DNA of 64,000 nucleotides from Bacteroidota bacterium (GTDB lineage: Bacteria; Bacteroidota; Bacteroidia; Cytophagales; Cyclobacteriaceae): contig JAEZGH010000025.1 in NCBI GenBank assembly GCA_023417065.1, positions 1 through 64,000 on the forward strand. Reading direction: 5' to 3'. Below are positions 42,289 to 51,365 of the stretch, one piece after another. How positions within the stretch are numbered: the stretch's first letter is position 1; every line of letters begins with the position of its first letter. A program made the translations under genes and the position numbers. Below the pieces are notes generated by a model. It was not told the origin of the DNA. It saw only the letters and a program-made list of their open reading frames with translations, and did no database searches.

Positions 42289-45225
42289 ATGAAAATCACT
42301 TTTTTGCTCCTGCTTTTTCTATCTGGATTTTGTGTTTCTGCCCAGACGGTACTATGGTCTGAAGACTTTGAAGGGGAATCGAACAATGCCACGACCGGTA
42401 CCGCTGCAGGAACTATTGGCGGTACGTGGCGAGTAATGTCATTGCCTCCCAACGGTGCTGGTTCCTTTTCAAAGCAAGGCACCGGCGGAAACCGGTTCAC
42501 CGTGAATGGAACAGGGAACGGAGAGGGAGTATGGTCTTCAGGCGTAATCAACATCAGTAGTGCTCCTGAAGTGGCAATTGACATGACCCTGGTCGAGTTT
42601 CTATCCAGTAATGCACAAGATTACCTGAGGGTCTATTATAAGCTCAATAACGGTCCCGAAGTTTTGTTTGGCAGTATTGAAGGAGGTGGTGGCTACGACG
42701 TCGAGGCAAATGCCAGTGTCATCCTTTCCGGAAATACGTTGGAGCTGATCGTGCGTGGAAGGGAAAATACAGGGAATTACCTGTTCGTTATCCCAACATT
42801 TCTCCGGTTCGATGATGTTAACATAATTCAGATAGACCGCCTCTATTCACGAGCCGCTGGAAACTGGAACACCGGAACCACCTGGACAAAAGATCCGGCG
42901 ACGAATGTGTCATGTGGTTGCACACCGAATGCGGGTACCCACGTAGTGATCCGTCACAACGTTGCGATGAATACGAGCGGTGATGCCATTGATGTAACCG
43001 TGAACTCGGGCGGAACTCTCCGATATACTGGGGACAATACCCTTAGAATCCATCGGGGAGGGTCGATCACCATAAACTCCGGCGGCTCCATTAACCGAAA
43101 CAACTTCAACGGATCGCGGATTGAATTCGCTTGGACGGGTGCGACCAATAATGTCACTATCAACGGAGCTTCCAGTATCGGAGTTATAAACATACCTGTC
43201 GCAGCAAGAGTCAACTTCAGCGGATCATCTGCTCTTTCGGTTTCCGACGATATTCTGATTAGCAGCGCCGCCGTGGTCGATTTCGGCGGAACCGGATCGA
43301 TTGCAATCTCCGACGACCTCCAGATCAGTTCCAATGCAACCATAACCTTTTCCGGCACCGGCAACTTCACGGTTGGCGATGACATGATCGTTACAGCTGC
43401 GGCCGTGATTAATAATAACAAAACCGGTGGTTCAGTAACGATCAATGACGACCTGAATCTTGATACCGACAACGCCACTATCATCAATAATCATCTCCTT
43501 TCGGCAAATGACCTTGTAAGTGGAGACGGCGACGATGGGAACGTACTAAGAAACAATTCCGGGGCAACGTTTAACGTGGTAACGATCGCACCTGGAAACG
43601 GAAATCTTACGATAGACAACTTTGGTACGATCAATCAATCCGGGAACTTCACCAACGGCTCACTCGACACCGGGAGCACATTTACGAACCGAAGCACGGG
43701 AGTCTGGAACTTCAGTGCAGTGGGAGGCACCAACGACGGGGATATCAACTCGGTATTAAAATGCTCTGAGGCAGGAAACACGTTCAACTACAATGGTGGC
43801 GGCAACCAGTCAGTTATCAATACCCCGTATCACCACCTTGGAATCCTTGGATCGGGGACCAAGACGTTGGGAGGAACAACAGACATCAATGGGAATCTCA
43901 CTATTGCAAATTCAACGTTAACTGGAAATAACAACAATATCTCCCTTGCCGGGAACTGGTCGGTGACTTCGGGAAACTTCAACCAGGGAACAGGGATATT
44001 GACATTTGATGGAAGTGCCAATCAAACCGTGTCGAATGGCGCGGGGCAAACGTTTACTCGTTTAGTAATCAACAAGCCCTCAGGAGCTGTTGTCCTCAAT
44101 AATAACGTGACAATTGCAAATGGTCAGGATCCTGACCTGACACTTACGCGTGGCAACGTCAACTCATCTGCCAGTGCCATGTTTATTCTAAACGACGATG
44201 TAACGGTAAGCGGGGGCAGTGCAAACAGTTTTATCAACGGCCCTGTGCGCAAGATCGGGAATGACACCTTCATATTTCCTACAGGGAAGAATGGTCGTTA
44301 CGCAAGAATACGGATCGTTCCCGCCGGCGCCACTACGACAAGTCAATTCACAGCAGAATATTTCAATACTCCTCACGCCAACCTTGCCGTAGACGGAAGT
44401 CTTAAACACGTGAGCCACGCCGAATACTGGACTCTGACGCGTGCAGTCAATAGTCCGACGGCAACGGTAACGCTATACTGGGAAGATTCCTTTAGTGATA
44501 TCTCCAATCTTGCCGACCTACGCGTTGCGCGATATACGGGAACACTTTGGACACTGGCTGGTGGCGCTGGCGGGACAGGATCGCCATCGGGACCAGGGAC
44601 TGTTTCGTCAACATCCGGAATTTCAAATTTTCAGGCATTTACGTTTGCCTCACTTAGCGGAATAAATATCCTGCCCGTCGAACTGCTTTACTTCAAGGCG
44701 ACGCTTAAAAACAATGAAGTGGAGCTTCAATGGGAAACGGCAAGCGAAGTCAACAACGACTACTTCACCATTGAACGCACCAGCGACGCAGAGACATTCT
44801 TTCCTATTAAAGACATAGAAGGACAGGGTGAAACCAGACAACGAACAAAGTACTCGTTTACCGACACCAACCCACTTTATGGCCGCAGCTACTACCGGCT
44901 CAAACAAACAGATCTTGACGGAAGCGTGACATACTCTGACCTGACATTTGTCGACTTTGAAGGTCCACGGTTTCCAACGCTTTCGGTTTACCCGAATCCA
45001 TCAATTGGCAAGACAGTTACGCTGAGGCTGGAAGGCTTCAAAGATGCGAAAATCATTCCCGTACAGATTCTTGATTCAAGAGGTATCCTTGTGTTCGAGA
45101 CATTGGTGGAAATCCCTGGGCATTCAGCTTATACCACAGAGTTGAACCTGACGCTCCCGCAAGGCATTTACTTCATCCGGGCGGGCTCAACGAGATTTTT
45201 GAATCAGCGTATTGTCGTAAAGTAG
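42289..45225 (+). CDS. T9SS-exported repeat protein with type A sorting domain
   Basis: 978 aa from the ATG at 42289, which starts the signal peptide (MKITFLLLLFLSGFCVSA/Q); the GTG upstream is not needed. Residues 20-210 resemble a jelly-roll/LamG-like domain (TVLWSEDFEGE at its start). A beta-helix-like region follows with Asn/Gly/Thr-rich strands and four DD-containing repeats. The last 80-90 residues (LSVYPNPS...ILDSRGILVFE...LPQGIYFIRAGS...QRIVVK) are a type A T9SS sorting domain, so it is exported and anchored on the outer surface. Likely adhesin or surface structural protein. Single gene. Confidence 0.85.
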   Translation: MKITFLLLLFLSGFCVSAQTVLWSEDFEGESNNATTGTAAGTIGGTWRVMSLPPNGAGSFSKQGTGGNRFTVNGTGNGEGVWSSGVINISSAPEVAIDMTLVEFLSSNAQDYLRVYYKLNNGPEVLFGSIEGGGGYDVEANASVILSGNTLELIVRGRENTGNYLFVIPTFLRFDDVNIIQIDRLYSRAAGNWNTGTTWTKDPATNVSCGCTPNAGTHVVIRHNVAMNTSGDAIDVTVNSGGTLRYTGDNTLRIHRGGSITINSGGSINRNNFNGSRIEFAWTGATNNVTINGASSIGVINIPVAARVNFSGSSALSVSDDILISSAAVVDFGGTGSIAISDDLQISSNATITFSGTGNFTVGDDMIVTAAAVINNNKTGGSVTINDDLNLDTDNATIINNHLLSANDLVSGDGDDGNVLRNNSGATFNVVTIAPGNGNLTIDNFGTINQSGNFTNGSLDTGSTFTNRSTGVWNFSAVGGTNDGDINSVLKCSEAGNTFNYNGGGNQSVINTPYHHLGILGSGTKTLGGTTDINGNLTIANSTLTGNNNNISLAGNWSVTSGNFNQGTGILTFDGSANQTVSNGAGQTFTRLVINKPSGAVVLNNNVTIANGQDPDLTLTRGNVNSSASAMFILNDDVTVSGGSANSFINGPVRKIGNDTFIFPTGKNGRYARIRIVPAGATTTSQFTAEYFNTPHANLAVDGSLKHVSHAEYWTLTRAVNSPTATVTLYWEDSFSDISNLADLRVARYTGTLWTLAGGAGGTGSPSGPGTVSSTSGISNFQAFTFASLSGINILPVELLYFKATLKNNEVELQWETASEVNNDYFTIERTSDAETFFPIKDIEGQGETRQRTKYSFTDTNPLYGRSYYRLKQTDLDGSVTYSDLTFVDFEGPRFPTLSVYPNPSIGKTVTLRLEGFKDAKIIPVQILDSRGILVFETLVEIPGHSAYTTELNLTLPQGIYFIRAGSTRFLNQRIVVK
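43237..43491 (+). repeat. Four DD-containing beta-helix repeats
   Basis: Four adjacent units of about 22 residues share the start xVSDDxLIS (SVSDDILISSA, AISDDLQISSN, TVGDDMIVTAA, TINDDLNLDTD). They look like successive coils of a parallel beta-helix in the T9SS-exported protein. The acidic pairs could bind Ca2+, a guess. Confidence 0.6.
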
Positions 45226-45307
45226 GGGTTTCCCGGGCAAAAATATCTGTGATAGATATTGCGAATATCCGTCTCCGGACTTCATCTTTAGGGAGTAGCA
45301 TAGACCA

Positions 45308-46435
45308 TTGGCTCCCATCGAAACACCAAATCAGAACTCCAACGTAAAGGAAGTGGCCCGCGTCTTCCTTCGCCTCGGCCTTATCGCATTTGGTGGTCCT
45401 GCTGCACATATCTCTATGATGGAAAAGGAACTGGTACAAAAGCGTGGGTGGATGACGGAACAGCACTTTCTGGATCTCGTCGGCGCAACCAATCTGATCC
45501 CGGGCCCCAATTCAACAGAGATGACTATGCACTGCGGCCACGAGCGTGCCGGTTGGAAGGGATTGGTTACGGCGGGAATGTGCTTCATCCTGCCTGCAGT
45601 TTTTATTACGGGTCTGCTTGCCTGGAGTTATAAGGAATATGGAGACCTGCCGGAGGTATCCGCTTTTATCTACGGGATAAAACCTGCAATCATCGCCGTG
45701 ATTGTCTCGACCATGATTACCCTCGCAAAGCGCGCGTTAAAGTCAGCGACGCTGGGTGCACTTGGCATCGGCGCGGCAATAGCTACGCTCGCTGGTGTGA
45801 ATGAGATTTATGTCTTATTCGGGTTTGGTGCAATCGGCGTAATTCTCTACCTGATTCAACAACCCGGAGCTAAAATGATTGCACCGCTGACAATTATGGC
45901 AGCTTATACTGAAATATCGAATATTAAATTATTCCTGATATTTCTTAAGGTAGGAGCAATACTCTACGGAAGTGGTTATGTGCTCTTTGCTTTCCTCGAT
46001 GCCGAACTTGTCAGCCGGGGCTTGCTTTCGAAACAACAACTTATTGATGCGATTGCCGTCGGGCAATTTACCCCCGGGCCTGTGTTCTCGTCGGCAACAT
46101 TTATCGGCTGGCAAATTGGTGGCTTCTACGGTGCGATAGCTGCCACACTCGGCATTTTTCTTCCTTCATTTCTCTTCGTCGCCTTCCTGAACCCTCTCAT
46201 ACCAAAGCTTCGCCAATCCCGAATCATGGGTGCATTTCTCGACTCTGTCAATATTGTTTCCGTTGCAATTATTTTGGCTGTGGTTGTTGAAATGAGCAAA
46301 GAGACATTGCTCGACTGGCGCTCAATTGCAATTGCCCTGATAAGTTTCGTTATTACCTTCTCGTACAAGTCCATCAACACAGCCTTCATCGTAGTGGGCG
46401 GTGCGGTACTTGGGTATCTCCTTTTAATGCTTTAG
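45308..46435 (+). CDS. chrA: Chromate transporter (ChrA family)
   Basis: 375 aa. Two homologous CHR halves: the first has the motif LIAFGGPAAHISMME...GATNLIPGPNSTEM, and the second has VGAILYGSGYVLFAFLDAEL...AVGQFTPGPVFSSATFIG. About ten hydrophobic segments. The family exports chromate by proton antiport. The start is a TTG at 45308 and no ATG precedes the first motif. Convergent with the ECF sigma gene, which ends 6 nt away. It may be part of a broader metal-stress region, though the copper genes lie 5 kb away. Confidence 0.85.
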   Translation: MAPIETPNQNSNVKEVARVFLRLGLIAFGGPAAHISMMEKELVQKRGWMTEQHFLDLVGATNLIPGPNSTEMTMHCGHERAGWKGLVTAGMCFILPAVFITGLLAWSYKEYGDLPEVSAFIYGIKPAIIAVIVSTMITLAKRALKSATLGALGIGAAIATLAGVNEIYVLFGFGAIGVILYLIQQPGAKMIAPLTIMAAYTEISNIKLFLIFLKVGAILYGSGYVLFAFLDAELVSRGLLSKQQLIDAIAVGQFTPGPVFSSATFIGWQIGGFYGAIAATLGIFLPSFLFVAFLNPLIPKLRQSRIMGAFLDSVNIVSVAIILAVVVEMSKETLLDWRSIAIALISFVITFSYKSINTAFIVVGGAVLGYLLLML

Positions 46436-46441
46436 CCCTGC

Positions 46442-47686
46442 TCAACAAGAACATTCCGCAATCCGCGACTGAAAGAAACGCTTCTCGCGGGATGAACTGG
46501 TAAGTTCTGATGCCATCGTAAAGTGACGCTTTGCTTCATCATGTCTTTTGAGATCGGAAAAAACCTGTCCCAGAGAAGCGTGATAGAGACTGCTCTTTTC
46601 CATGCCACTGATTTGTTCCAGCTCGCGCAATGCGGCATCGGCGCTGATCGCATAAGAGCTGGCTACTGCCTTGTTAAGTGCAATTATCGGTGAAGGATGA
46701 TTTGCATACAGAATTTCATACAGGTGATACACCGACCTCCAGTCCGTTGTCTCAAAAGATGGCGCAGCGGCGTGAATAGCTGCAATTCCCGCCTCAAGGT
46801 GATACATTGACAATTGAGTGGTCTCTGCAGCGCGATCAAGGTAGAACATACCTTTAGCAATCAGATCTCTATCCCATTTGCTGCGGTCCTGACGCATAAG
46901 GGTAACGAGGTTACCGGAGATATCCACGCGGCTATCTATGCGCGAAGCCTGAAAACACATCAGCGACAGCAAGGCGTTGGTCAAAGGACGATCCGTCAAC
47001 GGGTTGGTTGCAAGAAGGTAAGAGAGACGCATTGCTTCGAAGCACAACTCTGATCTGACAGTGTTTTCTGAAACCGATGAATGGTACCCTTCGCTAAAGA
47101 GGAGGTATAACACATGTAGCACTGACTGCAGACGCGGCCCCAGTGATGTCGATACCGGCACCTCCAGCGTTATTCTTTCTGCCTTGATTTTTTCCCGGAC
47201 GCGGTAAATCCTCTTTTGGATAGTTTCCTCTGTCGTCAAGAAGGCGCCTGCAATTTCGCGGGAGGTCATACCACCAACGGTGCGCAACGCAAAGGCTAGC
47301 TGCCCTTCAAGGGGCAACGAAGGATGGCAGCATACGAACATCATGCGCAGCACGCTGTCACTGATTTCGTGATCAAGAAACAAATGCTCCCAGGAAGCCT
47401 CCTCCGACGACTCGATCAGTACATCGTCTGTTTCTAACCATGCCTTGTTCCGTCGTAAAAAGTCAATGGCTTTGTTCCGCGCTACCCGGTAAAGCCATGC
47501 TTTAGGATCATCGGGTAATTTTCCGAATCTCCAGCAATGCATAGCCGTCAACAGGGTATCCTGAACGATGTCTTCAGCAACATCCAGGTTAGTCAACCCA
47601 AATTTACGCGACAAAACAGCGACCATCCTTCCCGCCTCTTTACGAAAAAGACGATCCACTATCTTGTCAGCATTTGTGTTCGGCAT
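46442..47686 (-). CDS. ECF RNA polymerase sigma factor with C-terminal TPR-like extension (ECF42-type)
   Basis: 414 aa. Residues 1-165 contain sigma2 (DIVQDTLLTAMHCWRFG...AWLYRVARNKAIDFLRR) and sigma4 (GMTSREIAGAFLTTEETIQKRIYR). The rest is a long helical DUF6596/TPR-like region, typical of the ECF42 group. ECF42 factors are nearly always next to a DGPF (YCII-related) protein, as here: it starts 8 nt after that gene. No anti-sigma factor is present, so the C-terminal extension probably controls it. Targets are unknown, usually stress or small-molecule detoxification genes. Confidence 0.9.
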   Translation of the reverse strand: MPNTNADKIVDRLFRKEAGRMVAVLSRKFGLTNLDVAEDIVQDTLLTAMHCWRFGKLPDDPKAWLYRVARNKAIDFLRRNKAWLETDDVLIESSEEASWEHLFLDHEISDSVLRMMFVCCHPSLPLEGQLAFALRTVGGMTSREIAGAFLTTEETIQKRIYRVREKIKAERITLEVPVSTSLGPRLQSVLHVLYLLFSEGYHSSVSENTVRSELCFEAMRLSYLLATNPLTDRPLTNALLSLMCFQASRIDSRVDISGNLVTLMRQDRSKWDRDLIAKGMFYLDRAAETTQLSMYHLEAGIAAIHAAAPSFETTDWRSVYHLYEILYANHPSPIIALNKAVASSYAISADAALRELEQISGMEKSSLYHASLGQVFSDLKRHDEAKRHFTMASELTSSSREKRFFQSRIAECSC

Positions 47687-47694
47687 AGTGCAAG

Positions 47695-48039
47695 TTACAT
47701 ATCAACCCTCATCACCTCGCGGATCTGAACTGTGCCGCCGAGTTCGAAGTCGGGATAGTCTCTTGTGATCGCAATTGCATCATCATAATCCCGCGCATTC
47801 ACGATAAAGTAACCTCCTACAACGTCTTTTCCCTCTGTATACGGTCCATCCGTCACTACATCGGGACCAGTCACCAGTTTTCCTCCTGGCAACAGAGGTT
47901 CACCCGAAACATATTGGCCACTTTTTTGGAGCTTCTCCACCCAGGCGAGCCATTTCCCCATCTGCGATTGCATGGCGTCAGGTCCGTCAGGATGCGTGTC
48001 GGTTAATCCTCCGTGGAAAATAAGCATGAATTGTAGCAT
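47695..48039 (-). CDS. DGPF/YCII-related domain protein
   Basis: 114 aa from the ATG at 48039 (a second ATG at 48027 is possible). It has the family's DGPYTEGKDVVGGYFIV motif and a C-terminal VQIREVMRV strand. DGPF proteins are ferredoxin-like dimers that accompany ECF42 sigma factors. Here the gene is upstream of the sigma gene in the same operon, with 8 nt between them. Activity unknown; proposed to sense or process a small molecule. Confidence 0.88.
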   Translation of the reverse strand: MLQFMLIFHGGLTDTHPDGPDAMQSQMGKWLAWVEKLQKSGQYVSGEPLLPGGKLVTGPDVVTDGPYTEGKDVVGGYFIVNARDYDDAIAITRDYPDFELGGTVQIREVMRVDM

Positions 48040-48130
48040 AAATTGACGTTTAAGTTTTGAATTTAACTTAAGACGAATCAACCCCTTCCCGCCGGACAAT
48101 ACTGTTAAAGTTTTTTTTAGATACGGATCA

Positions 48131-49162
48131 TCAGACCGGAAGCGGGTTCAAGACAACATTCTGCCGTTGATGCCAGTAAGGATAAGCAGGAGGAACATTA
48201 CTAACCGCGTCCAGTTTTGCCATATGCTCGGGGTCCAGGGTCCATCCCACTGCTCCCAGGTTTTCATTCAGCTGTTCTTCGTTTCGGGCACCAATAATAA
48301 TGTTTGCAATTGTAGGGCGTTGTACCAGCCAGTTAATTGCAATCTGAGCAAGTGTTTTGCCGGTAGCATCAGAAATCTCCTGAAGCGCATCGACGACATT
48401 GTAGAAGACATCTTCGCGAATTACATGTTGCGGCACCGGGCTTCCACCCTGAGAAACGCGCCCTTCCGGAGGCAGCGGCTTGTTGCGCCGATACTTGCCA
48501 CCCAGCCTTCCCGCCGACAGGGGTGACCAGACAATTGCTCCGACTTTCTGATCAATTCCCAATGACATCAGTTCCCATTCGTATTCCCTGTTGATGAGCG
48601 AATAGTAAACCTGATGGCCGACATACCTGTTCCAGCCATACCGGTCGGAAATAGCAAGTGATTTCATAAGATGCCATCCTGAGAAATTGGATGCAGCGAT
48701 ATATCTTACCTTTCCACTGGTAACAAGATCGTCGAGGGCACGAAGCGTTTCTTCGATCTGCGTGTTGCCATCGAAGCCGTGCATGTGATAGATATCGATG
48801 TAGTCGGTGCCCAGCCTTCGCAAGCTCCCTTCAACCTGACGGATTAACCGATACCTCGAAGATCCTTGATTGTTAGGCCCCGTTCCAAAGGGAAAGGTAC
48901 CCTTCGTCGATATCAATACGCGGTCGCGGATCCCGTCGATTGCCTTTCCGAGGATTTCTTCGGCGAGGCCCTGAGAATAAGTGTCTGCGGTGTCAAACAT
49001 ATTTACACCGGCGTCAAGACAAAGCCCGACAAGTTTTTTTGCTTCGGCCACCTGAGTGCTTCCCCAGGCTTTGAAGAATTCGGTGCCGCCACCAAAGGTT
49101 GCTGTTCCAAAGCTAAGTACCGGCACCTGCAGGCCGGATCCTCCGAGAAATCTGTATTCCAT
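48131..49162 (-). CDS. Aldo/keto reductase
   Basis: 343 aa from the ATG at 49162; the open frame continues 24 codons up. The AKR barrel is evident: LSFGTATFGGGTEF at the start, catalytic Asp-Tyr in MFDTADTYSQG, catalytic Lys in VLISTKGTFPFG, and His in YIDIYHMHGFD, plus the NADP-binding GARNEEQLNENLGAVGW near the end. It reduces aldehydes or ketones with NADPH, substrate unknown. A TATTTTTG at 49201-49208 could serve as a -7 promoter element, but has no matching -33. It stands 72 nt after the phosphoesterase gene. Confidence 0.9.
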   Translation of the reverse strand: MEYRFLGGSGLQVPVLSFGTATFGGGTEFFKAWGSTQVAEAKKLVGLCLDAGVNMFDTADTYSQGLAEEILGKAIDGIRDRVLISTKGTFPFGTGPNNQGSSRYRLIRQVEGSLRRLGTDYIDIYHMHGFDGNTQIEETLRALDDLVTSGKVRYIAASNFSGWHLMKSLAISDRYGWNRYVGHQVYYSLINREYEWELMSLGIDQKVGAIVWSPLSAGRLGGKYRRNKPLPPEGRVSQGGSPVPQHVIREDVFYNVVDALQEISDATGKTLAQIAINWLVQRPTIANIIIGARNEEQLNENLGAVGWTLDPEHMAKLDAVSNVPPAYPYWHQRQNVVLNPLPV

Positions 49163-49233
49163 GCTTTCGTTCTTTTTGCTGAATATTAATAATTGAAGAT
49201 CAAAAATATAAGATGCAGATACACACAGGGCCA

Positions 49234-50727
49234 CTAGCTTCCTTTGGTCGTCAGCTCTTCTTTGTAAACTGTTCCAAACCGGTCTGTGACTTTTATAGTA
49301 ACACCTCTTGCACCTGCTGATGGTTTTCCGAAGAACATATGATCGGTAAGGTGAGGTTCCACCCAGGTCCGTTTCGATGGCTTGTCAGTACCTTTCTGAA
49401 GTTGAACTGCCCACGGGTCCAGGCTGGTGACACGCTGAAGTGGCCCTTTAAAAATGTCGTCCTCATACCATTCCACCTTCCATTCGTGATCCCAATTCCA
49501 AACATTAACCGCGAACGAATCTTGCATTTCAGGAACAGCTCCCACCGGATAGACACGCATCTGATGATTGCGATCCTTGCCCACGGCCTTGTAATACCAT
49601 GTTAGCTCACTGCCATTCACCTCATACACGCCGTAACCACTCGGTGTGCCGTCAAAACAGATTGGACCTGTCCACCATGCACCGCATAACGATCCATGCA
49701 CGTGCTCCATCACATTCTCCGCATCAAATATCTTTTCATTATAATGCGTGTGACCCGACATTATATGTGTCTTGAAAGGCTTCAGGATCCGGTACAAATC
49801 CTGACGATTTGAAACCACGCCATCGATAGGTCCTTCCTTTATCTTGTATCTCATCATCTCGCCGGTGTTTGCAGGAATATGAAGGTATACTACCACCGTT
49901 GATCCTGGCTCGATAAATGAAAGGTCTTTCTCCAGCCATGCTAATTGCTGTTCCGTAATGTACCCGATGTATTGCCTGGACGAACCGAGAAAAAACACAT
50001 CATCAAGAACGACGTAATGAATCGCTCCTCTGTTGAACGAATAATATGTTGGTCCGAAATGATTTTTGAATGTTGTCGATGACCCATCGTCAGCACGTGC
50101 ATCGAGATCCATATCATGGTTCCCAATCACCTGAAAAAACGGGATGCCGACTGTCGCAATGGCAGATTTGTATTCTGCAAACAACTCGAACTTATCCCAT
50201 ACAAGGTCGCCGCAGCCGATTCCATGAAAGAGCGCGTCCGCCCCATAACTCTTAACAAGCTGATGGGTATCAGGAACCGATTCGCTGGTTAACAATTTCG
50301 CATCTTCTGCGTCCTGAATCTGAGGATCGGCCCAAACAATAAAATTATGCCGGATATCATCGACAGGCAGTTTTTCGAGTTCAAAATCTGCAGACAGTTT
50401 CTTTTCACCAGGAGTCAGTCGTTTATAAAAGTTCGCTATTCCTTTGTCATTTGCAAAAGCGTAGCCTCGGGGAACGGAGAGGAATACAAATTCAGCGAAT
50501 GGATTTAGTACCAGCTCATATTTGCCTTTTGCGTCAGTGGACGTAACGGAGAACCCATCCGACACGACCACATTCTGCAGGGGTTTCGAGTCACTTTTAA
50601 CAGATCCTCCGATCCGAGGGAATCCGTCCATCCTGTTGTCGAACGAATTCGCCTGATGATTTCCCAAAACAAGGCCAGCTCCGGACAAACCGAGCGCGCG
50701 AAGGAATGTTCTGCGATCAAGTGCCAT
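49234..50727 (-). CDS. Tat-exported calcineurin-like phosphoesterase
   Basis: 497 aa. The N-terminus DRRTFLRALGLSGAGLVLG is a twin-arginine signal. Residues about 35-110 resemble a carboxypeptidase-regulatory-like beta-sandwich, then the metallophosphatase core: FIVWADPQIQDAED, GDLVWDK, GNHDMDLD, a His in VVYLHIPAN, and SGHTHYNEK. The C-terminal part fits a calcineurin-like C-terminal domain. It likely hydrolyses a phosphate ester in the periplasm with two metal ions. Two-gene run with the aldo/keto reductase on the same strand. Confidence 0.87.
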   Translation of the reverse strand: MALDRRTFLRALGLSGAGLVLGNHQANSFDNRMDGFPRIGGSVKSDSKPLQNVVVSDGFSVTSTDAKGKYELVLNPFAEFVFLSVPRGYAFANDKGIANFYKRLTPGEKKLSADFELEKLPVDDIRHNFIVWADPQIQDAEDAKLLTSESVPDTHQLVKSYGADALFHGIGCGDLVWDKFELFAEYKSAIATVGIPFFQVIGNHDMDLDARADDGSSTTFKNHFGPTYYSFNRGAIHYVVLDDVFFLGSSRQYIGYITEQQLAWLEKDLSFIEPGSTVVVYLHIPANTGEMMRYKIKEGPIDGVVSNRQDLYRILKPFKTHIMSGHTHYNEKIFDAENVMEHVHGSLCGAWWTGPICFDGTPSGYGVYEVNGSELTWYYKAVGKDRNHQMRVYPVGAVPEMQDSFAVNVWNWDHEWKVEWYEDDIFKGPLQRVTSLDPWAVQLQKGTDKPSKRTWVEPHLTDHMFFGKPSAGARGVTIKVTDRFGTVYKEELTTKGS

Positions 50728-50885
50728 AGTCGTAAATTTCCTTCGCCAAATTCATTATTGATTTCTAGTTTTCCCACAATACGCCCGTTTTTTATGCAGG
50801 TAGTGATCCACCGAGACGAATGGTGTTTAGGAAGACTAATCCATGCAGCTATATCACTTACACAACGTGCCACAGGATAGCAGGA

Positions 50886-50919
50886 AAAATGATCAGGCGT
50901 TGAAAAAAAAGACGCCTGA
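50886..50919 (-). terminator. Hairpin after the antiterminator-like gene
   Basis: Perfect 8-bp stem (TCAGGCGT / ACGCCTGA) with an 11-nt loop. On the minus strand it is followed by TCATTTTTCC. It lies 17 nt after the stop and would end the copper operon. Confidence 0.6.
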
Positions 50920-50935
50920 GATGGGGTTACAAACC

Positions 50936-51241
50936 TTAAAGGTCATCATACCCGCCATGGCATTCCATGCACGAGTTACCAAGCGCTGCGTACTCATCAT
51001 ACGCGGCACCAGGCTTTCCAAACAATGTAACGATGCGATCGATACGGATCTTTGCCTCAGGTTCAAGTGTGATGAACAGACCTTCCCCTGAAATCTCGTC
51101 AAGGCTAATAAGCTTCCCTTCAGCAGAATCAATCTTTGCAGTCTCAACAAAGTAGAACACTTTGCCTGACTTTTGTTCGGCGATAAGATCCTGAATCAAT
51201 TCGCGGAACTCATATTGCACGGGTGTATAGGAATCTGTCAT
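50936..51241 (-). CDS. Rho-binding-antiterminator-like small protein with C-terminal CXXCH
   Basis: 101 aa, cytoplasmic, no signal peptide. The pattern SYTPVQYEFRELIQDLIAEQ, a central EISGEGLFITLEP and AKIRIDRIVTLFGK is the layout I know from Rof/YaeO-like Rho-binding antiterminators, an Sm-like fold. This is pattern recall, not alignment. A tail of about 22 residues ends in NSCMECHGG: a CXXCH motif that is normally a heme c site but which, without export, more likely binds metal. Last gene of the copper-efflux run (124 nt after DUF3347) and followed by a hairpin. Confidence 0.5.
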   Translation of the reverse strand: MTDSYTPVQYEFRELIQDLIAEQKSGKVFYFVETAKIDSAEGKLISLDEISGEGLFITLEPEAKIRIDRIVTLFGKPGAAYDEYAALGNSCMECHGGYDDL

Positions 51242-51365
51242 ATCAACCTCCCTTCGTTTAAGACTTGCACAAGTTAATTAATTCTACCGAATAGATGACC
51301 CCACACGATTAATGTCATGGAAGCGGCTTCACTTAAGAAACCGCTTCCTGAACGAATTAATTCAT

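Noticed and set aside
42954..43487. 177-codon minus-strand frame
   Set aside because: Antisense to the repeats of the T9SS protein, which produce open frames by their codon pattern.
50940..50975. CXXCH as a cytochrome c heme site
   Set aside because: The protein has no signal peptide or membrane anchor, and cytochrome c maturation occurs outside the cytoplasm.
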